NCBI RefSeq assembly: GCF_028369105.1
Contig: NZ_JAQNDO010000001.1
Location: 11,130,501-11,194,500, forward strand
Direction of reading: 5' to 3'
DNA: 64,000 bases
Source of the DNA: Polyangium mundeleinium
GTDB taxonomy: Bacteria; Myxococcota_A; Polyangia; Polyangiales; Polyangiaceae
Below are positions 18,041 through 26,313 of this stretch, in pieces. A program made the translations under genes and the position numbers. Under the pieces are notes generated by a model, which made no database searches, was not told where the DNA came from, and was given only the letters and a program-made list of their open reading frames with translations. Position 1 is the stretch's first letter. Each line of letters begins with the position of its first letter.

Positions 18041-19099
18041 TCAGCCCGCTTTCGCCTTCGACGTGCCCTGCTCCTCCGCGAGCGCCGCGACGAACGCCCC
18101 GCGAAGCGCCTCGAAGTCCTCGATCGAAAGCGTATGGCTATCCTGGACGAACCCATTGAACCAGTGCTTCGGCGCGCCCGGCCGCAACGACTCCAGGATC
18201 GGACGCGTCCGGATCTCCTTGCCGAGCTCCCCGAGCACCACGAATTTCTTGCGGAATGGCGGAGCCCCGCCGTCCATCCCCCGGATCGAGGGCGCCTCGT
18301 CGCGGTACGTCTCCCCCGTGAACATGCCCATCGCCCGCAGGCCCCGGCCGCGCCCCGTCACGTGGAAAAAAAACGGATCGCCCTTGCCGTACCGCTCGAG
18401 CTCGGCCTGCCTCCGCCGCCCGAAGCTCTTCGTCTGCATGCAGAGCGCGTAGTTCTTCGCCGTCACCACGAGCAGGTGCCGCCGCGCCGACGCCTTGCCG
18501 CGCTGCTCGCCGAGCTTCTCGGCCACCGAAAAGCCGAGCCGAGCCTCGGCCGAAGGGTCCGGCGCGCGCTCGATCGCCGCCCGGCGCGCGGCCCGCAGCG
18601 CCTCGTACTCGGCCTCGAACGCATACGACAGCGGCCACGACAGCTCCGACCAGAAGAGCTCCTCGAACAGCCGCATCGGCCGTTCGAGCTCCGGCTCCGA
18701 CGCGCTCCCCTCGATGCGCACGTTCACCGCGAGATCCCGCGCGAGCCCCGACGCCGCGAGATCCGACGAGCCCACGTAGGCCACGCGCCGCGAGCCGACG
18801 TCGATCACGTAGAGCCGCGGCAGGAACGCCGTCCCGCTCCATGCGTGGTAGATGCGGCAACGCGCGCCCGGCATCCGTTCGAAGCGCCGGAGCATCGCCG
18901 TCTCCGTCCCGTACCCGTCGAGCCCGGAGAGCAGCATCAGCTCACCGCCGCGCTCCACGAACCCCACGAGATCGACCACCCCGAGCGCGCTCGCCTCCGC
19001 GCGGCTCACCGCGATGCAGGCCCGCGTCGCCTCGCCGAGGTCCGCGGCGAGCCGGGCCCCCATCTCTCGGCCGTGACGCAGGAGCTCGATGGTCGCCAT
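18041..19099 (-). CDS. PLD-like / EVE-domain fusion protein (352 aa)
   Basis: I start at ATG 19099; upstream codons of the same frame look non-coding. The N-terminal half (~1-130) resembles the phospholipase-D/NgoFVII-type nuclease fold, ending with GSSDLAASGL (110-119). The catalytic HxKxxxxD is degenerate here: Leu93 for His, Arg95 for Lys, Asp100 kept. Residues ~207-335 match an EVE domain (PUA-like), with KNYAL, then YGKGDPFFFHVTG (237-249), then YRDEAP (~265) and a C-terminal GFVQDSHTLSIEDFE (316-330). EVE domains bind modified bases. Together this suggests a reader of modified DNA or RNA joined to an inactive nuclease scaffold. It diverges from the GST gene with a 127-base gap. Confidence 0.8.
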   Translation of the reverse strand: MATIELLRHGREMGARLAADLGEATRACIAVSRAEASALGVVDLVGFVERGGELMLLSGLDGYGTETAMLRRFERMPGARCRIYHAWSGTAFLPRLYVIDVGSRRVAYVGSSDLAASGLARDLAVNVRIEGSASEPELERPMRLFEELFWSELSWPLSYAFEAEYEALRAARRAAIERAPDPSAEARLGFSVAEKLGEQRGKASARRHLLVVTAKNYALCMQTKSFGRRRQAELERYGKGDPFFFHVTGRGRGLRAMGMFTGETYRDEAPSIRGMDGGAPPFRKKFVVLGELGKEIRTRPILESLRPGAPKHWFNGFVQDSHTLSIEDFEALRGAFVAALAEEQGTSKAKAG

Positions 19100-19226
19100 G
19101 CCGACCGCGTATCTAGCAAGGGATCCCGCGCCGCGTCGAGCTTCTTTCGCCGGCGATCGCGTTCCCGGGCAAACGCGGCCCCGGTCCGATTGACGCCCCT
19201 CGCCGGCTCGGGTCTCCTCGCGAGGC

Positions 19227-19877
19227 ATGAGCCATGATCCCGAGCGCGAGCTCGTCTACTTCGACATCCGCGGCCGAGCCGAGTCGATCCGCCTTTTGCT
19301 CGCCTATGCGCGGGCCCCGTACGTCGACCGGGGCATCCCGCGCGCCGACTGGCCGAGCCTCAAGAAAACCGTCCCTCTCGGCCAGGTCCCCGTCCTCGTC
19401 GAGCGCACGCCCGCAGGCGAACGCGTGATCCCGCAGAGCCAGGCCATCCTCCGCCACCTCGCCCGCGTCTTCGGGCTCGACGGGACGAACGAGGACGAGC
19501 GCGTCCGCGCCGACGTCGTCGCCGAGACCGTCCTCGAGCTCCGCACCGCGTGGAACCGCGTCGCGTACAACCCTGGCTGGCTCAAGGATCAAGCGGCCAC
19601 CGACGCGCATTTCCGCGACGTCTTCCCCCGCTTCCGCACGACCCTCGAAGGTTTGCTCGAACAATCCGAGGAACGCGGCGCCCTCTACTTCGCGGGCCCC
19701 GCGCCCACGCACGCGGACTTCCTCGCCTTCGACACCCTCGAATCGCACCGCGAGGTCGTCCCCTCCTGCCTCGACGGCCACGGCTCGCTCCAGCGCTTCC
19801 TCGACGACGTCCGCGCCCTGCCCCCGATCGCCGACTACCTCGCCCGCCGCCGCCCCTCGGACTTCCAGCGGGCCTGA
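19227..19877 (+). CDS. Glutathione S-transferase-like protein
   Basis: 216 residues, the normal GST length. The N-terminal thioredoxin-like domain has the sigma/mu-class start ELVYFDIRGRAESIRLLL (8-25), with the catalytic Tyr at ~11 and the glutathione-binding Gln-Ser in VIPQSQAILRHLAR (67-80). The all-helical C-terminal domain runs ~90-205. It would conjugate glutathione to electrophiles or act as a detoxifying or isomerase enzyme in the cytosol. Divergent from the EVE-domain gene; no obvious partner. Confidence 0.9.
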   Translation: MSHDPERELVYFDIRGRAESIRLLLAYARAPYVDRGIPRADWPSLKKTVPLGQVPVLVERTPAGERVIPQSQAILRHLARVFGLDGTNEDERVRADVVAETVLELRTAWNRVAYNPGWLKDQAATDAHFRDVFPRFRTTLEGLLEQSEERGALYFAGPAPTHADFLAFDTLESHREVVPSCLDGHGSLQRFLDDVRALPPIADYLARRRPSDFQRA

Positions 19878-19989
19878 TCCCAGCTTCACAGCCCTGGCGT
19901 TTTGTATCTCGAAGGATCTAAAATAGGTCTTGCAAGGGTCCCGTGTGTCTGCGACTGTCTACACACCTTCCACAAAGGGTAGACAAACC

Positions 19990-22869
19990 ATGAGATCCTT
20001 ACGCCTATCTCAGCTCCTCGCGATCCTCGTTGGCTGCGCGCCGTTTGCAGCGGTTGCGTGCAGCGACGACCCGACGAACCCGGGCACGACCACGAGCTCG
20101 AGCAGCGCCTCCGGCAGCGGGGGGGGTGGCGGCGTCGGAGGTGACGGCGGGATGGGCGGCGTCGGTGGCGGAAGCTCGAGCACTGGCACCCCCGGCGTCG
20201 CCTGCGCCGATGCGCTCCTTCCGCTCCAGAACCCGCGCGCCCACACGCTCGGCGAGACCTTTTATTTGCCGCGTTTCCTCACGGATGCCGGCTGCCCCGC
20301 CGAGCTCGCGTGGCAGGTCGTCTCGGCGCCGCCCGACAGCAAGAACGCCGTCTACAACACCGGCGCCCCCGAGCCGCGCTTCACGCCCGACGTCCCCGGC
20401 GAGTACACCTTCCGCCTCAACGACCCCGCGCAGACCGAGCTCACGCTCCGCGCCGTCGCCCGCCCCCCGCAAGCGCGCTTCCGCAACCACCACCTCACGC
20501 CGCTCCACGGCGCGGCCGTCGTCGACGGCGAGCTCTGGACCACGAACGGCGCCTCGTACACCGTCACGCGCCTCGTCGCTGAAAATGGCCAGTGGACGAA
20601 GGCCGGCGAAATCACGGTCGGCTCGTGGCCCGCCGCGATCGCGCATCACCCCGGCGACAAGAAGGTCTACGTCGCGCAGCGCGGCGGCGACACGGTCGGC
20701 ATCCTCGATCGCGACCGCAACATCCTCGAAGATGCGCTTTGGGTCGGCGACGAGCCGAGCGGCCTCGCCATCTCGCCCGACGGCGCGACGCTCTACGTCT
20801 CGCTCGCCACGATGCGCAAGGTCGCCGTGGTCGACCTCGCCAAACGCGAGGTCAAGGCCACGATCGACGTCGGCTTCGACCCGCGCGCCCTTGTGCTCTC
20901 GGCCGACGGAAAACGCCTCTTCGTCGCCTCCTACCGCTCGGGCAACAAGATCAAGGACACGCGCGGCACGTACGGCCCCGGCGACGACGAGGACATCTGG
21001 ATCGTCGATACCGAGACCCAAAAGGTCTCGCTCGCCATCTCCGGTGTCGCCGCGGATCTCCGGTCGATCGCGCTCTCGGAGGACGGCGCCGAGCTCTACG
21101 TCGCCTCGACCGACGGCGACCCCGAGCCCTCGCAGTCCGCGCCGGGCGCCGAGCCCTTCTTCCACGAGGTCGTCGTGCTCGGGGCTGACCCGGCCAAACC
21201 CGACTACGGCGCCGTCCTCCGCCGCGTCGATCTCACGCGACAATCGGGCTCCGGCGGCGCTGTCGTCAATCCCTCGGGCGTCCTCGGCGTGGGCGACACG
21301 ATCTGGGTCGCGTCCGAGTCCTCCGACGTCGTCGTGGCCCTCGACCGCGCCACGCTCGCCGAAAAAGGCCGCGCCGCCGTCGGCCCCGGCGCGCGCGCGC
21401 TCGTCAAGCTCGGAAACAACGTCGCTGTCCACAGCTACCAGAGCTTCGAGGCGAGCTTCCTCGACGCGACCGGCGCCGTCGTGCAGACCGTCTCGCTCGC
21501 CGAGGACCCGCGCCCGGCGAACATCGCCCTCGGCGAGCGTGTCTTCACGCGCCCGGGCGGCGGCTTCGCCTCGAACCACGCTTGCTCCAGTTGCCACGTC
21601 GAAACGCAGAACGACGGCATGGTCTGGCGCTTCGGCCCGCAGATCTGGCACAACGTGCGGCCGCTCCAGCTCCTCGACGCGACCACGCCGCTCGAATGGG
21701 GCGCGTACGTCTCGAACACGGACAATTTCGGGTATCAGGGCCCGAGCTCGATCGTCGGCCGCCCGGCCACGCCCGAGGAAGCGCTGGGCATGCAGGCCTT
21801 CCTCAGCTCGCTCCTCGGCGCCCCGCGCGAGACGGGCCATACCCGGATTGACGGCAGCTTCACGGAGGCCGCGACCCGCGGCAAGGATCTCTTCGAGGGC
21901 AAAGCCGCTTGTTATGGCTGCCACGCGCCGCCGCTTTACACCTCGCGCGAATACATCCCCGTCGGCAAATCGGGCGAACCGGCGGACATCCCCTCGCTCC
22001 TCGGCGTCTACCGCCACGGCGTGTATTTCGTGAAGGGACAGGCGCGCGACCTCGAAGCGGCGCTCGACGTGGCCATCCAATACGTGGGCGCCGACCTCAC
22101 GACCGACGAAAAGGCCGATTTGCTCCAGTTCTTGCGCGAACTCACGCCGAAGGGCGCACACCCGCTGGGGATCTGGCCCGACATCGACAGCGACGACGCG
22201 GTCTACCCGAACGTTCGCCCGAGCGTCGCGTTCACCGATCCGATCGACGACTCCCAGCCAGGAAAAACCGCGGCCGACCTCGCTGCGGAATACGTCACGC
22301 TGGAAACCGAGGCGGGCGAAAAGGTCGCGGGCTCGGTCGTGGTGACCGGCGGCCTCGTCGAGTTCGTCCCGGCGGCGCCGCTCACCGCCGGCGCGAAATA
22401 CCGATTCCGCGCCTTGCCGGGCCTTCCGTTCCTCTCGGGCGGCGCGCTCTGGGGCGAGCGGAGCACGGAGTTCGTCGTGGCGAACCCGGCGATCGGCATG
22501 TGGCCCAAGACGATGAAGATGACCGTCACCGTCCCCGGCCCCGGCGGCTCGATGACCCCGCTCGATTACGTGCTCGAAGCGAGCGACACCCCGCGCCCGG
22601 GCGGTATGACGTTGATCGTGAAACCGCAGCTCTTCGGCAACCAGCAGCGGCAGGAGGTGTGGGCGCGGCTCGACGGCGACAAACTCTACATGCAGCCGGT
22701 CGCCTTGCCGATCAACCCCAGCGGCGTGGCCGACGCCGCGATGATCACGGGCACGGTGAAGACCGTGAACCAGGCCGATCAGAGCATCTCGCTCGTCGAG
22801 GGCACGCTCCGGCTCGGCGGCCCGGGCATCAACCTCCCGGGCGTCAAGTTCGTCATCGTGCCGAACTGA
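19990..22869 (+). CDS. Surface lipoprotein: YVTN-type beta-propeller plus di-heme cytochrome c
   Basis: ATG at 19990 with AAAGGG upstream. A lipobox (AVAC, ~23) is followed by a Ser/Gly tether. Residues ~150-500 form a YVTN-like beta-propeller (ISPDGATLYVSLA-type blades). Two covalent heme motifs are present, CSSCH at 532-536 and CYGCH at 641-645. They lie in a di-heme cytochrome-c-peroxidase/MauG-like domain (~510-720). An Ig-like domain (~745-835) and a further beta domain close the protein at 959 residues. The combination is known from MauG/MbnH-like and surface redox proteins. It is likely an extracytoplasmic electron-transfer or peroxide-handling enzyme; the substrate is unknown. Confidence 0.85.
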   Translation: MRSLRLSQLLAILVGCAPFAAVACSDDPTNPGTTTSSSSASGSGGGGGVGGDGGMGGVGGGSSSTGTPGVACADALLPLQNPRAHTLGETFYLPRFLTDAGCPAELAWQVVSAPPDSKNAVYNTGAPEPRFTPDVPGEYTFRLNDPAQTELTLRAVARPPQARFRNHHLTPLHGAAVVDGELWTTNGASYTVTRLVAENGQWTKAGEITVGSWPAAIAHHPGDKKVYVAQRGGDTVGILDRDRNILEDALWVGDEPSGLAISPDGATLYVSLATMRKVAVVDLAKREVKATIDVGFDPRALVLSADGKRLFVASYRSGNKIKDTRGTYGPGDDEDIWIVDTETQKVSLAISGVAADLRSIALSEDGAELYVASTDGDPEPSQSAPGAEPFFHEVVVLGADPAKPDYGAVLRRVDLTRQSGSGGAVVNPSGVLGVGDTIWVASESSDVVVALDRATLAEKGRAAVGPGARALVKLGNNVAVHSYQSFEASFLDATGAVVQTVSLAEDPRPANIALGERVFTRPGGGFASNHACSSCHVETQNDGMVWRFGPQIWHNVRPLQLLDATTPLEWGAYVSNTDNFGYQGPSSIVGRPATPEEALGMQAFLSSLLGAPRETGHTRIDGSFTEAATRGKDLFEGKAACYGCHAPPLYTSREYIPVGKSGEPADIPSLLGVYRHGVYFVKGQARDLEAALDVAIQYVGADLTTDEKADLLQFLRELTPKGAHPLGIWPDIDSDDAVYPNVRPSVAFTDPIDDSQPGKTAADLAAEYVTLETEAGEKVAGSVVVTGGLVEFVPAAPLTAGAKYRFRALPGLPFLSGGALWGERSTEFVVANPAIGMWPKTMKMTVTVPGPGGSMTPLDYVLEASDTPRPGGMTLIVKPQLFGNQQRQEVWARLDGDKLYMQPVALPINPSGVADAAMITGTVKTVNQADQSISLVEGTLRLGGPGINLPGVKFVIVPN

Positions 22870-22872
22870 TCC

Positions 22873-23532
22873 TCAAGGCGCCTTCGTGTTCGCCGCTCCG
22901 GGCGTCGGCTCGCAGGCCTCGAAATCGCCGATCCCGTTCGGCACGCGGCCGAACGTCAACCCATCCGCCACGGCCTCCGCCGGATAGGCCGCCTCCTCGA
23001 CGATCGCATCGCTCGGCGACAGGAAAAAAATCTTGTCGCCTTTCGACGCGCTGATTCCGAAGCCAGCCTGATAACAGGTCGCCGGCCCGCCCTCCGAGAG
23101 GCACTCCGCTTGCGGACCTGCCTCGGGCGCGTCGAGGCCCGCGACGATGACGAGGTAGGAGCCAGGCGCGAGCTTCGTCCCAGCCTCGAAACGCACGGCC
23201 TCCGCGAGCTTCGGCGCGTCACCGTCCTGATCGGCGATCCCGTATCCGTCGAGATCCATCACCGCGTCGCCGACGTTGACGATCTCGATCCACTCCTCGC
23301 CGGTCGCCGCAATCTCGTTGATCACCACCTTTGCCGCGCCTGCGCCGCTCCCGCCGCCACCACCTTGCCCGCTCCCGCCGCTCCCGCTGCTCCCGCCATT
23401 TCCGCCGCCGCCTTGCCCCGCGGAGCTGCTCGCGCCCCCCGTGGGAGGCCGATCCTCGCTCGCCTCCGAGCAGCCGAGAGCGGCGGTTGCCGCGACGAAC
23501 ACCCCTGCCAGGAAAAACTCCATCCGCGCCAT
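22873..23532 (-). CDS. Lamin-tail-domain lipoprotein
   Basis: ATG 23532 is preceded by AAAGGAG. The lipoprotein signal ends at LGC (~18). A Gly/Ser tether runs to ~62. A lamin-tail domain (Ig-like, ~65-185) follows, with the typical start VVINEIAATGEEWIEIVNVG (about 64-83) and the LAPGSYLVIVAG strand. In bacteria LTDs are found on surface and nuclease-associated proteins. It is the last gene of a three-gene minus-strand run with the barrel and DUF2252 genes, with a 17-base spacing to the barrel gene. Confidence 0.85.
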   Translation of the reverse strand: MARMEFFLAGVFVAATAALGCSEASEDRPPTGGASSSAGQGGGGNGGSSGSGGSGQGGGGGSGAGAAKVVINEIAATGEEWIEIVNVGDAVMDLDGYGIADQDGDAPKLAEAVRFEAGTKLAPGSYLVIVAGLDAPEAGPQAECLSEGGPATCYQAGFGISASKGDKIFFLSPSDAIVEEAAYPAEAVADGLTFGRVPNGIGDFEACEPTPGAANTKAP

Positions 23533-23549
23533 CTCGTGGTCTCCTTTCG

Positions 23550-24689
23550 TCAGAAAACGACCCGGCTCGCGAGCCGGAGCTCCCAAAAATCCGAGCCGGG
23601 CAGCGCCGCCCGCGCGACCTCCCCCGGCGCCTGCCGCGTCACGGCGACGTGCCCTTCGAGCGGTTGCACGACGCGATACCCGATCGACCCCGTCACCGTC
23701 GCGACCGTATCCCCCGCCCCGCCGAGATCCCGATTCCAGTACGCGCCGCGCACGCCGAAGATCAGCCGATCCACGGGCTCGAGCCGCACGAAGCCATCCA
23801 CCAGGAGCGATCGCCGCGCGCCATCGTCCGCGAGCCCCCACGCGTGCGTCACCGACGCGCCCGCGCGGACACGAATGCCTTGCCAGAGAACCGAACCGGT
23901 CAGCCTGTCCGCGCGGGAAAGCCCCGTCCCCGACGAGCCCACCACGTACGACCCGAAAATCGCCAGCGGCCGCGCAGCCCCGCCGGGCGCGGGATGCACC
24001 GAGGCTGCGATTTCGATGTTTTTCCCCCGGTTCAGCTCGCGGTTCGTATATCCCTCGCCGTTGTAAGCACCAACGGCGACAAACCCATATTTCCGCGGCA
24101 AGTTCACACGCGCCGTCGCCCCGAGGTCCGCAGGCGAGAGCATTCCGGTTTGCTCGATCGGCGCGGGGCCGACGACCCGCAGCCGCCAGGTCCCTTCGAG
24201 CTCGGGCACAGTGAGCGTCGGGACCACGCCGGCCGAGAACACGAACCACGACGAATACCGAACTCCGGCCCAGGCTTCGCGAAGCCGCAGCACGATGCTA
24301 TCGCCCGCCACGCCGATCAGCGCTCCCTCGCTCGCCGAACGCACGCCTTCGATCACGACGCGCCCCACGGCCGGGCCAAACTCCCCGGTGATCGCGCCGT
24401 GCACCCGCGGCACCTCGAACAGGTGAAACCACGCTCGCTGTCCCGGCTCGGTCGCCGTCCATCGAACTGCGTATTGCGCGAACAATTCGAGCCCCGGCGT
24501 CACCTTGAGCCCCGTGGTCCCCGCTGCGGTGGGAGGCGCCGCGATACCCTCGAGATCGGGCGCGGGCACGGAAGCAGGGGCGGGGGTACGCGCGGAAGCG
24601 GCTGCGGGCGCGGCCACTTCCTGCGCCGCGGCAGGTCCCGCGGCGGCAAACATCACGGCGAAACTCGTCGTCAGGGCGAAACTACGCAT
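23550..24689 (-). CDS. Probable outer-membrane beta-barrel (porin-like) protein
   Basis: ATG 24689 gives a Sec signal peptide (AAAGPAAAQ, cleaved ~24). A ~40-residue Pro/Ala linker precedes ~310 residues of alternating amphipathic strands with many aromatic ends. The protein ends in a terminal Val-Phe (RLASRVVF), the usual signature of an outer-membrane barrel recognised by the BAM complex. It is phosphate-porin-like in general look, but no named family is certain. It is transcribed with the DUF2252 gene 19 bases upstream and the LTD lipoprotein 17 bases downstream. Confidence 0.75.
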   Translation of the reverse strand: MRSFALTTSFAVMFAAAGPAAAQEVAAPAAASARTPAPASVPAPDLEGIAAPPTAAGTTGLKVTPGLELFAQYAVRWTATEPGQRAWFHLFEVPRVHGAITGEFGPAVGRVVIEGVRSASEGALIGVAGDSIVLRLREAWAGVRYSSWFVFSAGVVPTLTVPELEGTWRLRVVGPAPIEQTGMLSPADLGATARVNLPRKYGFVAVGAYNGEGYTNRELNRGKNIEIAASVHPAPGGAARPLAIFGSYVVGSSGTGLSRADRLTGSVLWQGIRVRAGASVTHAWGLADDGARRSLLVDGFVRLEPVDRLIFGVRGAYWNRDLGGAGDTVATVTGSIGYRVVQPLEGHVAVTRQAPGEVARAALPGSDFWELRLASRVVF

Positions 24690-24708
24690 GCGGGTTCGTC
24701 GCTCCAGG

Positions 24709-26196
24709 TCAAGGCGCGTGGGCATCGCCATAAAGCGCTCGCACATCAGGCGGCGGCGTATCCGCCAGATCCATCGGGACACCGAGGCGCGGCCCGCGCT
24801 CCTCCAAGGCCTCCCGGAACAGCCTCCAATCAACGATCACCTGCGCCGCATATCGATCCCCGACGTCGACTTGCTCCGCGACAAACCCGGCCGGGTCACG
24901 GCCGATCACCGCGGCCACATCCGCCACGGCCCAAGACGTGCCCAGGGGATCCGCCGCATGCGCCCGCGCCACGACGCCGCCGAGACGCCGCCCGAGGCTC
25001 GCGAGCGCCGCCGGGCTCCCTCGCTCCTCGCGCATGCGGCTCGTGCGCAACGTCTTTTGCCCGGCGCTCTCGCGCTTGATCTGACAGACGAACCCCATCC
25101 ATTCCGTCGTCCCCCAGAACGGCTCCGCATCGGGCCGGGCCCAGGCCGCGCGGGACGCGAGGCGCACGCGCTCGGCGACGCCGTCGTAAAACACGCCCGG
25201 CGGATAGAGGCCCGCGAGCCCGCTGTCGGCGAGTTCCTTCAATTCGAGCACGACGTCGTCGGCCGGATCATCCGTCGGGCCGCGCACGAGCAAGATCACC
25301 CGTACCCGCGCCCAGCTCGCGACGCCCGAGCCGAGCTCGCGCGCAGCGTCGAGCAGCGTAAGAAACGCGGACGGCGGCGGTTCGAGGAGCGTCCCGCGGT
25401 ATCGCTCGATCGCCGAAGGAAGCGCAGCATACGCAGCCGGCGGGACGTCGAGATACACACCCGTCGGCTCCTCCGAATCGAGCACACCCCGGCGAAGACG
25501 CCGCACCTTGCCGTCGAGCGTCGTCAGCTCGTCGAGCTCGGCGCGCGCGTCCCGATCCTCGATCGAACGCTCGAAGAGATCATCGAGGTTCGCATCTCCC
25601 CCGCCCTCCGTGATCCGCTCGCGGGGCCCGCCCTTCGCGAGGGCGGCGATCGCATCCGCATACCCTTCCGCCGCGGCGCGGGCGACGTCACGCGAGGCCG
25701 CGGCGGTCGCTGCCTGCGCCGCCGGCTCGTCGGCATTCGTGAGGCGCGCGGCGAGCGCCATTCCCGCGACGAGGCGGCGGACGTCCCACAGATACGGCGC
25801 GAAATCGGCGCTGTCGAAATCGTTCGGCTCCAGCGCGAGCGTCCCGTCGGCCGCGAGCAGCGCGCCGAAATTCTCGGGGTGCGGATCGCCGAGCGCGGGC
25901 ACGAGCGGCCCGGCGATGGCATACGCGGAGGCGCCGAAGCCGAAGTTGTTCCCTCGAAAATCGTGGAGCGAAAGCGGCACCGTACCCCGATAAAAATCGT
26001 ACGCGCTCGCGGCCATCCGCGCGTATTTGCCCTCGCAGAGGCGTGGCCTCGCGCGGAGGAGCGGCTCGTCGGCCCGGGCCATGACGCTCGTGATCTCGGC
26101 CTTGCGCGCCTCTTCCTCGGTCCGCCCGCCGCACGCCGCGAGCACGAACGCGAGCGCGAGGCAAAGACGAACACCTTTCGAGGACGGCCCGTTCAC
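24709..26196 (-). CDS. DUF2252 protein with lipoprotein signal peptide
   Basis: Hallmark DUF2252 motifs are visible: HDFRGNNFGFGASAYA-like at ~78-95, GDPHPENFG at ~105 and NDFDSADFAPYLWDVRRLV at ~122-140. The family has a protein-kinase/phosphotransferase-like fold. A lipobox (AACG, ~22) precedes the domain, which is odd because the family is usually cytosolic and ATP-dependent enzymes are rare outside the membrane. The 495-residue length is normal for the family. It is first in a three-gene operon with an outer-membrane barrel and an LTD lipoprotein. Substrate unknown. Confidence 0.88.
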   Translation of the reverse strand: MNGPSSKGVRLCLALAFVLAACGGRTEEEARKAEITSVMARADEPLLRARPRLCEGKYARMAASAYDFYRGTVPLSLHDFRGNNFGFGASAYAIAGPLVPALGDPHPENFGALLAADGTLALEPNDFDSADFAPYLWDVRRLVAGMALAARLTNADEPAAQAATAAASRDVARAAAEGYADAIAALAKGGPRERITEGGGDANLDDLFERSIEDRDARAELDELTTLDGKVRRLRRGVLDSEEPTGVYLDVPPAAYAALPSAIERYRGTLLEPPPSAFLTLLDAARELGSGVASWARVRVILLVRGPTDDPADDVVLELKELADSGLAGLYPPGVFYDGVAERVRLASRAAWARPDAEPFWGTTEWMGFVCQIKRESAGQKTLRTSRMREERGSPAALASLGRRLGGVVARAHAADPLGTSWAVADVAAVIGRDPAGFVAEQVDVGDRYAAQVIVDWRLFREALEERGPRLGVPMDLADTPPPDVRALYGDAHAP

Positions 26197-26313
26197 TGCG
26201 GGCGATGCCTAATCGACCGGCCACGTCGAAGCAATCGCGCGGCGCGCGCGACACCCTTCCGTCACGGCGCTGCCATGTTGTCTACGCGGGTGACATCGAC
26301 CCGTCACCGACGG

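Noticed and set aside
20005-22161. 718-codon minus-strand frame over the cytochrome/propeller gene
   Set aside because: Arg/Glu/Val mirror sequence; the plus strand has two heme motifs.
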